DNA of 64,000 nt from Paenibacillus sp. P25. Lineage in GTDB: Bacteria; Bacillota; Bacilli; Paenibacillales; NBRC-103111. Below, one piece after another: positions 25,522 through 34,119 of the stretch (the stretch's first letter is position 1; each line of letters opens with the position of its first letter). Below the pieces are notes generated by a model. The model made no database searches. It was given only the letters and a program-made list of their open reading frames with translations, and was not told the origin of the DNA. Where the stretch lies: assembly GCA_024704175.1 (NCBI GenBank), contig CP085629.1, positions 1,116,001 through 1,180,000 on the forward strand. Direction: 5' to 3'. The translations under genes were made by a program, and so were the position numbers.

Positions 25522-27177
25522 ATGTTGTTGATCGAAACCATCGGAAGCTTGGAGAAATCGGCCCAGGACCGGCTGTTATTCCGGCTCGAAGAGCCGCTGA
25601 AGCTGTACCGGGGGAGCGGCTCGGTATCGTCGGGCTCAACGGTGCGGGGAAAACGACGCCGCTGCACATCCTCTCGGGGCAAACGGCTCCGGATCAGGGA
25701 ACGGTCCGGTTATACGGCAAGCATGCGGTCATCGAGCAGTCGGATGACGGCGGGCCCGCGCAGCTGGAGGACACGCGCAGCGGAGGTGAACGGACGCGGG
25801 CGCGGATCGAGGCGGCTCTCCGGGAGGAAGCCGAGATTCTATTCGCGGATGAGCCGACCAGCCATCTCGATCTGCAGGGCATACGCCGGGTGGAGCGCGA
25901 GCTGGTCCAATTTCCGGGGCTCGTCGTTCTGATTTCCCACGACCGGGAACTGCTGGACAGCGTATGCCGCCGGATTCTGGAAGTGGAGAACGGCAAGATC
26001 CGTCTGTATGAAGGCAATTATTCAGATTACCGGCGCCAGCGGACCGAACGGGAAGCGCGCGTCCGCTTCGAATACGAGCAGTACACCCAAGAGAAGAAAC
26101 GGCTTACGGAAGCGATCCGGGAAAAAACGTTGAAAGCCAAAGGCATGGGCAAGCCCCCGAAGCGGATGTCTACGTCCGAATCCAGGCTGCATAAGGAGAA
26201 GGCGGGGCAGAAGCAGGAGAAGGTACACCAGGCGGCCAAAGCGCTGGAGAAACGTCTGGAGAGGCTTCCTCAGGCGGAAAGGCCCGTGGAGCCGCCGGAG
26301 GTGCGGTTTGACATCAACGGCTTCGTGCCGGTATACGGCAAACGCGTGCTGTCCGTGGACCGGCTCGGTTTGCCGCTTCGGGGGCCGGATCCTGTTCGAG
26401 AATGTCTCCTTCTCGGTTCCGCCCGGAGCCAAAGTGGCTCTCGTCGGACCGAACGGGGCGGGCAAATCGACGCTGCTCGGCAGGATCCGGGCGAAGGAGG
26501 AGGGTGTCCGCTTTGGTCCCGGGGCCTCCATCGGCTATTTCCACCAATCTCAAGCGCTGCTCGATAACCGGGAAACCATCCTCGAGAATGTGATGGCCCA
26601 ATCGATCTACCCCGAGGTCTTCGTCCGGACGGTGCTGGCGAGGATGCTGTTCAAGCGGGAGGAAGTGCATAAACCGGTTCATCTCCTGAGCGGAGGGGAG
26701 AAGGTCAAGACCGCGCTCGCTCAAGTGTTCCTGAGCGGCTGCAATGTGCTGCTGCTTGACGAACCAACCAATTATTTGGACGTATTCACCCGGGAGCAGC
26801 TGGAGGAAGTGCTGCTCCGTTACCCTGGAACAATCCTTTTCGCTTCCCACGACCGCCGCTTGATTGATCGGCTGGCGGACAGAATCATCCTCTTCGAGCC
26901 GGGCAGGGTTCGTTTGTTCCACGGCACCTACCGGGAATATCTGGAGCGTCCCGAGGCTGCGGAAGAGCGTCAGGATGAAAGCGGCGGCGGGGAAACGACC
27001 GGTTCCGTGTCCGGTCCCGCAAAGCCTGCGATCCCGGCGGAGGAGAAGCTCCGCCTGGAGCTCGAACTGACGGAGGTGCTGGGCAGGCTGTCGCTTCCGC
27101 AAAAGCCGGAGGTGAAGGAAGCGCTGGAAGAGCGTTATGCGGTGATCAGAGGCAGGCTCAGCGGCTTCATGCCGTAA
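25522..27177 (+). CDS. ABC-F ribosome-protection ATPase, VmlR/Vga/Lsa-like (frameshifted)
   Basis: Two ATPase domains and no membrane helices. Domain 1: LGIVGLNGAGKTT, a shortened signature TRSGGERTRARIEAAL and ILFADEPTSHLD. Interdomain linker: YTQEKKRLTEAI through KGMGKPPKRMSTSESRLHK, the segment that reaches the ribosomal drug site. Domain 2: ALVGPNGAGKST, HLLSGGEKVKTALA and VLLLDEPTNYLD. A charged tail follows. Two shifts, near 25,620 and 26,380, both in GGGGG runs, are probably sequencing errors. The family protects ribosomes from lincosamides, streptogramin A and pleuromutilins; the spectrum cannot be read from sequence. The leader with tiny frame and attenuator fits drug induction. Confidence 0.88.
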
Positions 27178-27240
27178 GCCGGCAGCATTCAATTCCCGCG
27201 CTTTAACGGGATAAGCCATCCATAGCAGCATCCGATAGAC

Positions 27241-27282
27241 GGCGGGATTCGAATAAACAGCGGATCCCGCCGATATTTTTTA
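27241..27282 (+). terminator. Intrinsic terminator after the ABC-F gene
   Basis: Perfect stem GGCGGGAT / ATCCCGCC with a 15-base loop and a T6 tract, 63 bases after the stop codon. Confidence 0.8.
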
Positions 27283-27470
27283 GCGGATTGGAACGGACAA
27301 CGTTCGTCTTTTAATATATTATTTCTGAGTTTGAGAGAAAAAAGATGAAAATGAATCGGGATATACGAACATTTTGGATTAAAACATTGACATTGGTTGT
27401 GAAAAGGATTAAGCTAAGTTTGGTTTGGAACGTTAAGATCTGAATACGTTTACTGCCGCTTGCAGTACAC

Positions 27471-27582
27471 CGTTCGTATATCCTTGGCGATAAGGGCCGA
27501 GGGTTTCTACAAGGAACCGATAATTCCTGGCTACGAAGGTGCGGGCTTTATTCCCCGTACCTTGGTACGGCCGGGTTTTTTT
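27471..27582 (+). promoter_or_regulatory. Guanine-type purine riboswitch with terminator
   Basis: P1 is TTCGTA (27473-27478) with TACGAA (27532-27537). P2 is CCTTGGC/GCCGAGG with seven-base loop GATAAGG, and P3 is AGGAA/TTCCT with seven-base loop CCGATAA; the two loops can kiss. The J2/3 joint has TTTCTAC. The specificity base before TACG at 27531 is C, which selects guanine over adenine. Downstream CCCCGTACC/GGTACGG...GGG and seven T (27,553-27,582) form the terminator, and GGTGCGGG at the aptamer end can pair with its left arm. Ligand binding should favour termination. Confidence 0.93.
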
Positions 27583-27631
27583 GCGTGCTTTTATACGCTG
27601 GACAACTGATTGAACCAAGGAGGATACGTGG

Positions 27632-29073
27632 ATGACGAAGCGAACCTATGATGTGATTGTGGTGGGGGCGGGACCTGCCGGCATTTTTACGGCTTACGAG
27701 CTGACCTTGAAAGCGCCGGGCGCCCGCGTCCTGCTGGTGGACAAAGGACACGATATCGATCACCGCAGCTGCCCTATTCTGGAGGAGAAAATCAAGCTGT
27801 GTCCTCCGCCCGCCGGCAAAAAAGCATTCGCCGGCTGTCTGCCGGCCTGCTCCATCACCGGCGGCTTCGGAGGCGCCGGGGCCTACAGCGACGGCAAATT
27901 CAACATTACTACAGAATTCGGCGGCTGGCTGACGGACTACCTGCCGCCGTCGCAGGTGCTTGAATTGATCCGCTATGTGGATGCCATCAATCTGAAGCAC
28001 GGCGCGACGGATACGATCACCGATCCGACGACGGAGGTCGTCCGTTCGATCGAACAGCGGGGCTATGCTGCGGGGCTCAAGCTGCTGCGCGCCCAGGTCC
28101 GGCATCTCGGTACGGAGCAGAACCTGCAGATCCTGAAATCGATTAACGCTTATTTGAAAGAGCGGATCGATATGTCCTTCAAGACGGAAGTGGAAGATCT
28201 GTTGACCGTGAAGGAGAAGGAGGGGCATCGGGTACGCGGCATCCTGCTGCGCAGTGGGGAAGAGGTGGAAGCGGATTACGTGGTGGTCGCTCCGGGCCGC
28301 GACGGCTCGGCCTGGCTGAACGAGGTGCTGCGCAAACGGCGGCTCAAAATGTACAACAATCAGGTGGATGTCGGGGTCCGGGTGGAAACGTCGGACGTCG
28401 TCATGCGCGAAATCAACGAGCATTTGTATGAAGGCAAATTTATATATAACACGTCGGTCGGTACGCGGGTGCGCACCTTCTGCAGCAATCCCTCCGGACA
28501 CGTCGTTGTGGAAAATCACAGCGGCGTGATGGCGGCGAACGGGCATGCGTTCAAGGATCCGGCGCTCGGCTCGAGCAATACGAACTTTGCGCTGCTCGTC
28601 TCCCACCGCTTTACGGAGCCCTTCGACAAGCCGAATGAATATGCGAGAGAAATTTGCAAACGGGCGAACGATCTGTCGGGAGGCGGCGTTATCGTTCAGA
28701 AATACGGGGATATTATCCGCGGCCGGCGCTCCACGGAAGGGCGCATCCGCGAAGGGTTCCTTGAGCCGACGCTGAAGGAAGCGGTGCCGGGGATCTCGGC
28801 CTTGTACTGCCGTATAACACGATGAAAAGCCTGATCGAGATGGTGGAGGCGCTCGATAAAGTAACGCCGGGCATCGCTTCGGAGCATACGCTCTTCTACG
28901 GCGTAGAGGCCAAGTTCTACTCGGCGCGGCCGAAGCTGACGGGAGAACTCGAGACGGAGATCGCGGGTCTCTTCTGCGGCGGCGACGGGGCCGGTGTAAC
29001 GCGCGGGCTGGCGCAAGCCGGAGCGGCCGGGGTTCGGATCGCACGCAGCCTTGTAGAGCGGATCGGCTCCTGA
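27632..29073 (+). CDS. FAD-dependent dehydrogenase (COG2509-like) under guanine riboswitch control (frameshifted)
   Basis: About 480 residues. Rossmann FAD motif VIVVGAGPAGIFTAYEL at the start, a Cys cluster CPILEEKIKLCPPP...FAGCLPAC, GGFGGAGAYSDGKFN, then ADYVVVAPGRDGSAW and a C-terminal FAD box LFCGGDGAGVTRGLAQAGAAG. It resembles the uncharacterised FAD-dependent dehydrogenases of COG2509; reaction unknown. ATG at 27632 follows AAGGAGG. One missing G near 28,805 (ALVLPYNTM) splits the frame. The guanine riboswitch upstream links it to purine metabolism or to flavin made from GTP, an inference from regulation alone. Confidence 0.85.
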
Positions 29074-29185
29074 TTTCGGAAGCCGCCGGCCCTTGTTGGA
29101 GCAGGGGCCGGCGGCTTATTTGCAGAAAAACGCCATTTGTAAGATGATATAGAAGAGGATTGACAGGCCATAACCATCTGAAAGG

Positions 29186-29966
29186 ATGAGCGTTTATAGA
29201 TACGGTAATCATCTTCGATGTCGGCAACACGCAAATCAAGGCGGGGGTCTACCGGGGCCCAGAGCTTATACATTTTTGGCGGATTGCGACCCGGCGCAGC
29301 ATGTTCCCCGAAGAGCTGTGGATTGCGATCGACCGGTTGTTTCAGCAAAACGGTTTCGACCGAAAGCGGCTGGACGGCGCCGTGATTTCTTCTGTCGTGC
29401 CGACCTTAACCCGTGCGATTCAGGAGGTATGCCAGGAGAAGCTTGGCATCCGAACCCTGGTGGTAGGCCCCGGAATCAAAACGGGCATGAAGATTGTGAC
29501 GGATCAGCCGGCCCAGACCGGCTCGGACCGGATCGCCAGCGCGATAGGCGCCATCAAGCGCTACGGGACGCCGGTGATCGTCGTCTGCATGGGAACGGCG
29601 ACGGCTATCAGTGTCATTGACGATAAGAAGCAATTTGTCGGCGGAGCGATCCTGCCGGGGGCTTCGATTTCGGCGGACGCCTTGTTTCGGGGTGCCGCCC
29701 AGTCGCCTCCCGTCAATATAACAAGTCCGGAAAGAAGGATCACCCATGACACCTCTTCCAGCATCATATACGGGATTGTCAACGGGGTAGCGGGGCAGGT
29801 CGACGGCATTGTCACAAGAATCAAGGAGGAATATCGTCTTCCTTTTACCGTGGTAGCCTGCGGGGGACTGTCGGAGCTCATTTCGCCTGAGTCGCAAACG
29901 ATCCAGCATGCCGTTCCCGATCTCGTACTGGAAGGCGCGCAGATCCTGTGGGAGCTCAACCGGTAA
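29186..29966 (+). CDS. coaX: Type III pantothenate kinase-like protein (CoaX) with altered catalytic motif
   Basis: CoaX phosphorylates pantothenate in CoA synthesis. The family frame includes IFDVGNTQIKAGVY, TGSDRIASAIGA, GTATAISVID, GGAILPGASISADALF and GIVNGVAGQVDGI. The conserved DxGTAT motif reads VVCMGTAT, so the Asp that acts as catalytic base in studied CoaX enzymes is Cys here, and GADR is GSDR. It may be inactive or altered. The frame is open from about 29190 but lacks a start codon; ATG at 29186 with AAAGG upstream is one base out of frame, so I place the start there and suspect an indel near 29,195. It is not next to ftsH or hslO, the usual neighbours. Confidence 0.72.
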
Positions 29967-29974
29967 GCTATTTC

Positions 29975-30663
29975 TCAGCTGTGTGCGGGGGAAGGCCGTT
30001 TTTTCCGAGACGCTTCGTACACCCATGCGAGAATCCCCATGGAAACGAACGCGCCCGCCAGTCCCAGGCCCATATCTTTCTGCGAATCGAAAATGTCCCC
30101 CTGCAGTCCGATATAGTTGGCTCCGGCTTGTCCGGCGCCAGTGCCACGAACATTTCAATGATCTCGAACAGGGAGCTGAAGGCGAACACGAGAGCGGCCG
30201 GGAGAACATAGGACCAGAACCCGCGCAGTCCGGCCAGCCGCATCAAGACTTCCCGGAACGGATAGGCCATCAGCGGCCCGAAGAAGAAGTGAACGAACCG
30301 GTCAAAATAACTTCTTTGCGTATGCATCACGGCTTTGATCCATACGTCCACCGGCGTATTCTGATAAGTGTAATGTGCCGCGAAGGTATGGATGCAGAGA
30401 AATACAAATATGAGAATGTAAGAGACGTTGGAAAAACGGAATTTACGGTAAGTGCAGGCAAGGGCGACCACCGCCCCGACAGGCAACAGGTTTTCCATCA
30501 ACCACTGCATGCGGTCGAGCGGAGCTATAGCCAATATGGCCCAAAGAACGGCATATACGCCGATTAGCCAGTGCAGAAGACGATTGCGGGAAAAGGGGAT
30601 ATCCGGGTATGCGGCCATGCCGGATCCGAACGGGTCGGCGGGGCGGTTTTCTCTGGGATTCAT
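29975..30663 (-). CDS. YjdF/DUF2238-type integral membrane protein (frameshifted)
   Basis: About 229 residues with six or so helices. Start ATG at 30663 follows GCGAGGT. Helices such as LLHWLIGVYAVLWAILAIAP are followed by the family stretch YFDRFVHFFFGPLMAYPFREVL and FAFSSLFEIIEMFVA. After a shift near 30,140 the other frame supplies ANYIGLQGDIFDSQKDMGL, the conserved G-x-Q-GD-x-x-D-x-QKDM box, and stops at 29975-29977. Function unknown; conserved in many bacteria as an inner membrane protein. Convergent with the CoaX-like gene. Confidence 0.8.
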
Positions 30664-30775
30664 TGAAATACCTCGCTTTCTTGGCATGCTTGGCGCGGTA
30701 GGCCGGCGGAATCGAAAGGCAATCATTTTGTATTATGGACAATCTTGTCATTCGCATACATAAGGTGGGGGTAAG

Positions 30776-31713
30776 ATGAGGCTCAGCGTACTGGATTTGG
30801 TCCCCGTGCTGCAAGGTGCAGACGCTTCGGAAGCTTTGAGACAAGCGGTTCTTCTCGCTCAGGCGGCGGAGCGGCTCGGCTATCACCGCTATTGGGCGGC
30901 CGAGCATCATGACATGCCGGGGCTGGCTTGTACTGCGCCGGAGGTTCTGCTTGCCCACATAGGCGCCGTAACGGGGCGGATCCGGTTAGGCTCGGGTGCG
31001 GTGCTGCTGCCCCATTACCGGCCGATCAAGGTGGCGGAAACGTTTCATTTGCTCTCAGCGCTGAATCCGGGTCGGGTTGATCTTGGTATTGGACGGGCGC
31101 CCGGCGGTTCGGCCCATGTCACCATGGCGCTCAGCGGCAATTTCCTGGAAAACGTCAGCCGGCTCCCGGAATCGCTGAAGGCGCTGGCGGATTTACTCAG
31201 CGGCGAATATCGGGTGGAAGGGGAGCTTGTTCATGCGCGGCCCATTCCTCCTGAGGCGCCGGAAGTGTGGATACTAGGCACGAATAACAAGAGCGCTTCG
31301 TATGCGGCCGAATTCGGAACGGGGTATGTCTTCGGGCAATTTATGAGCGACCGGGAGGCGGGAGAGCTGCTGGCGGCTTACCGGCAGGATTTTCGGCCTT
31401 CCCGGCTCGGAGCGGAGCCGAGGGCGATCGTCGCGATAGGCGTCATTTGCGCGGATACCGAGGAGGAGGCGGCACGTCTCACAGAGGCGGGGGCGGCCTG
31501 GTTCCGGCCGGAAGGAGAGAAGGGGAGGATAGGTCTGCGCCGCAGCGGAAGCTGATCCAAGGCACTCCTGAGCGGGTAAGAGCGGGATTGTCAGAGCTTC
31601 AGCGGGAGTACGGAGCGGAAGAGTTTCTCGTTGTGACGCCCGTCCCCGATTACGCGAAGCGTCTGCGGTCCTATGAACTTCTCGCCGGCGCGGTTATCGG
31701 ACAATCCGGCTGA
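30776..31713 (+). CDS. Luciferase-like (LLM) flavin-dependent oxidoreductase (frameshifted)
   Basis: TIM-barrel flavoprotein of the bacterial luciferase-like family. The MsnO8-type boxes YHRYWAAEHHDMPGLACTAPEVLL, IRLGSGAVLLPHY, KVAETFHLLSALNPGRVDLGIGRAPGG and VWILGTNNKSASYAAEFG are clear. ATG at 30776 follows AAGGTGGG. A shift near 31,530 in GGGGAGG splits off the last 60 residues (GTPERVRAGLSELQREYGAEEFLVVTP). It probably uses reduced FMN; substrate unknown. Divergent from the DUF2238 gene. No flavin reductase is adjacent. Confidence 0.85.
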
Positions 31714-31736
31714 CGGGAAAGACTCCGGACCCATGT

Positions 31737-32039
31737 TCATAGAAGCTTAAAGCGCCCGAGCTGATCCCACCGCTGTTCCTTTTGCAGGATTTCCACCTGC
31801 TTCGGGCCGATCAGGTCGTAATGGGGAAACTGGGAGCGGCGATGGATGTATCTGGGGTTTAACCCGTACTTTACGCACCACGCCGTAAGTCTGTCCAGAT
31901 CGGAGCAGCCTGCTTTGGTCACGGTCGTTACGTCCGGAAAACGCGGATCGTACCAATAATGGGTGATCAAAGCGATCTCGCCCCGGCTGACGGCTTCTTT
32001 CCAAGCCATGAGCTCCTCTCTCGTAATTCCGAATGCCAT
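31737..32039 (-). CDS. Small conserved protein of unknown function (YneQ-like)
   Basis: A 100-residue soluble protein starting MAFGITREELMAWK, with ITHYWYDPRFPDVTTVTKAGCSD and YIHRRSQFPHYDL. I recall a similar B. subtilis protein (YneQ), but its role is unknown to me and the match is from memory. The frame is open further upstream, but ATG at 32039 has GGGAGGAAT 5-6 bases before it. Conserved Trp, His, Asp and Cys residues hint at an enzyme or metal site. It is convergent with the luciferase-like gene. Confidence 0.7.
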   Translation of the reverse strand: MAFGITREELMAWKEAVSRGEIALITHYWYDPRFPDVTTVTKAGCSDLDRLTAWCVKYGLNPRYIHRRSQFPHYDLIGPKQVEILQKEQRWDQLGRFKLL

Positions 32040-32219
32040 ACTGATTCCTCCCGCTCCCTCAATGCCGTGATCGATACGGCTTATTATAGCAAGATCGGCA
32101 CGGAAATACACTTGTATGGAAGTGTGCGGCAATCTTCCATAGGGCACCATTGGCCCTGGACCGTCTAAAAGGGATATAATGGGAAGGAACGAATCCATTC
32201 CATAGAAGGAGGTTTTTCT

Positions 32220-32911
32220 GTGATTAAAGTGGAGTATCACGGTCATTCCTGCGTTCAGTTGACGAGCGGGGAGCATTCCATCATCATCGATCCGTTCCTG
32301 TCGGACAATCCGCTGGTCGCGGTCAAGCCGGACAAGGTCCGCGCCGATTACGTGCTTCTGACGCATGCGCATGCGGATCATATTCAGGATGCCGCCGCCA
32401 TTGCGAAGAATAACGACGCTACGCTCATCGCCATTCACGAGCTGGCGACCTACATGAGCTGGCAGGGCGTCCGTACACGGGACATGAACATCGGCGGGAA
32501 GCTCTCGTTAGGGTTTGCCGAGGTGCAGATGGTGCCGGCCTTCCACAGCTCGGGCATTATTTTGCATGACGAGCAAAAAATCGTTTACGGCGGGTCGCCT
32601 GCGGGACTGGTGATCCGGTGGGAGGGTAAAACCATTTTGCATGCGGGGGATACGAATCTGTTCTCCGATATGAAGCTGATCGGGGATCGGCATTCGATTG
32701 ATCTGGCGTTCCTGCCGATCGGGGATCTGTATACGATGGGGCCGGAGGATGCGGCGATCGCCGCGGAATGGTCGCGGGCTAAGCTCGTCGTTCCGGTGCA
32801 TTATAATACCTTCGACCTGATCTCCCAAGACGGCACTGCCTACATAGAGCTTCTTTCCCGCAGGGGATCAATGGGAAAGCATTGAAGCCGGGGGAATCCT
32901 TCGAGCTGTAG
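32220..32911 (+). CDS. Metal-dependent hydrolase, UPF0173 metallo-beta-lactamase fold (frameshifted near the end)
   Basis: About 230 residues. GTG at 32220 follows AGAAGGAGG. The metal ligands are visible: GHSCVQL at the start, TIIIDPFLSDNP-like strand, LTHAHADHIQDA (HxHxDH), PAFHSSG, ILHAGDTNLF and VPVHYNTF. This order is that of the YtkL/UPF0173 hydrolases, whose substrate is unknown. The uncorrected frame stops at 32885. Shifting near 32,865 in AGGGGATC gives INGKALKPGESFEL, the usual family tail, with stop at 32909-32911. Followed by a strong terminator. Confidence 0.87.
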
Positions 32912-32946
32912 TCCGTCCCCTGGAGACGGGCCCATCCTGCTTGCCA

Positions 32947-32980
32947 GGCCGACGGCAGATCCAGCCGCCGGCCTTTTTTC
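32947..32980 (+). terminator. Intrinsic terminator after the UPF0173 hydrolase
   Basis: GGCCG(A)CGGC pairs with GCCG(C)CGGCC around loop AGATCCA, then six T. It lies 35 bases after the corrected stop. Confidence 0.8.
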
Positions 32981-33081
32981 CAATTCGCCGGGGCCGGCGG
33001 AACGGAAACGGGGCATAGCCTTCCAAAGCATAACCGGGAGACAGAGGGCCCGCCGGTCTTCCGGAAGACAGATGCGGATTT

Positions 33082-33297
33082 TTAAGCTTTCTCGTTGCGG
33101 CCAAACGTATGACCGTAATGACCGTACGGATAATGGCCGTAAGGATGGTAATGCGGATAATGACCATACGGGTAATGCGGGTAATAGCCGTATGGATGGT
33201 AATGCGGGTAGTGGCCATACGGGTAATGCGGGTGATGCGGGTAATGATGATGATGATGATAATACGGTCGCTGGAAAGAACGCGTTTCTTTGCTCAT
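33082..33297 (-). CDS. Histidine/tyrosine-rich tandem-repeat protein
   Basis: A 71-residue protein starting MSKETRSFQRPYYHHHHHYP, then repeats of the theme HYPYGHYPHYHPYG, and ending HTFGRNEKA. His, Tyr, Pro and Gly make up nearly all the middle. ATG at 33297 has GAGAGGGG upstream. The DNA shows a matching near-tandem pattern between about 33,110 and 33,260. The composition suggests metal binding, a spore or surface coat component, or tyrosine cross-linking, none provable here. The opposite strand has an open frame of the same length, but it lacks a ribosome binding site and is a mirror of the repeat. Confidence 0.65.
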   Translation of the reverse strand: MSKETRSFQRPYYHHHHHYPHHPHYPYGHYPHYHPYGYYPHYPYGHYPHYHPYGHYPYGHYGHTFGRNEKA

Positions 33298-33476
33298 GCT
33301 CGGAATTCCCCTCTCGTGAAATGATGATGTCTTGATAGTTTAGACTATGCTATGGCGAATAATGTGGATGCTTATCCCGCTAAGTTGGGCGAAAGCCGCG
33401 AAAACGAATGTTTTTGACCGGAAACAGCCCCAAATGGCGATTCCTGTCTCGGGGACGGAGCGAACGAACCTGATAC

Positions 33477-33504
33477 TTGTTTTTTTGCGGTGGGATGCTA
33501 TAAT
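33477..33504 (+). promoter_or_regulatory. Promoter of the riboswitch-cheY transcript
   Basis: TTGTTT at 33477-33482, a 16-base spacer, and a perfect TATAAT at 33499-33504. Transcription would begin near 33,511, just before the riboswitch. The rest of 33,298-33,476 shows nothing I recognise apart from the divergent start region of the His/Tyr gene. Confidence 0.75.
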
Positions 33505-33516
33505 ACAACTGAATCA

Positions 33517-33669
33517 ACCACAGTGGAAAATAAGGGCAAACTTGGCGAAAGCCAAGGACGCAAAGCTATAGGGACTAATGTGTAAGCTAAGTCAGCCAGT
33601 TTGCTGGAAACACGAGCATATTAGCTGATCATGGGCCTCCCTTTTATGCAGTCAAAGGGGGCTTTTTTT
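33517..33669 (+). promoter_or_regulatory. Cyclic di-GMP-I (GEMM-I) riboswitch with terminator
   Basis: The aptamer core AAGGGCAAACTTGG, GAAA tetraloop, CCAAGGACGCAAAGC is the GEMM-I signature: P1b closed by a GNRA loop and the GACGCAAAGC joint. A GGGACTAA segment and a second arm AGCCAGTTTGCTGG (tetraloop-receptor side) follow. At 33,635-33,669 GCCTCCCTTTT pairs with AAAGGGGGC (one bulge) followed by seven T, the expression platform. A cGAMP-binding variant cannot be excluded by eye. Whether ligand turns the gene on or off is not decided. Confidence 0.9.
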
Positions 33670-33705
33670 GTAGCTATCATACGATCGGTTGGGGGCAAAG
33701 AACGC

Positions 33706-34068
33706 GTGAAGAGGATAATGATCGTGGATGATTCGCTTTTTATGAGGATGATCTTGAAAAATGTCATTGAAGAGCTGGGTTACGAGACGGCGGCGGAAGC
33801 CGGTAACGGGGTGGAAGCGCTATCGCTGTACGAAGAGGTACAGCCGGATCTTGTGACGATGGATATTACGATGCCCGAGATGGACGGCATTACGGCGCTC
33901 AAGGAGATCAAGGCGCAGCATCCTGATGCGAAAATCATGATGGTCTCCGCCATGGGGCAGCAGGCTCTTCTGATTCAGGCCGTATCGATGGGGGCGTGCG
34001 ATTTTATCGTGAAGCCGTTCAATAAGGACCGCGTTAGGGATGCTCTAAAGAAAGCTTTCTCGGCCTGA
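33706..34068 (+). CDS. cheY: CheY-like single-domain response regulator under c-di-GMP riboswitch control
   Basis: About 120 residues: receiver domain only. Acidic pocket in RIMIVDDSLFMRMIL, phospho-acceptor Asp in LVTMDITMPEMDGITALKEIK, switch Ser in MMVSAMGQQ, Lys in DFIVKPFNKDRV. The sequence is very close to flagellar CheY of Bacillus, which binds the motor switch. I start at GTG 33706 (VKRIMIVDD), with GGGGGC about 14 bases upstream; the longer open frame from 33631 would include the terminator stem. No fli or che genes lie beside it, so this is a detached CheY, probably controlled by c-di-GMP. Intact. Confidence 0.9.
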   Translation: MKRIMIVDDSLFMRMILKNVIEELGYETAAEAGNGVEALSLYEEVQPDLVTMDITMPEMDGITALKEIKAQHPDAKIMMVSAMGQQALLIQAVSMGACDFIVKPFNKDRVRDALKKAFSA

Positions 34069-34119
34069 AGATGGTATAATGACGGAGCTGAAATTTTACG
34101 TAGGACATAGGAGGCCGTC

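Noticed and set aside
27548..29239. A 563-codon minus-strand open frame across the FAD dehydrogenase
   Set aside because: It overlaps the riboswitch terminator and the whole FAD gene and reads as Arg/Pro/Ala-rich shadow sequence without family motifs.
33110..33260. Possible CRISPR-like array
   Set aside because: The units are short, degenerate and coding (His/Tyr repeats), without regular spacers.
33072..33335. Plus-strand Asp/Asn/Gly-rich open frame opposite the His/Tyr repeat protein
   Set aside because: It lacks a ribosome binding site and its composition is the reverse-complement consequence of the repeat; the minus-strand frame has a proper start.
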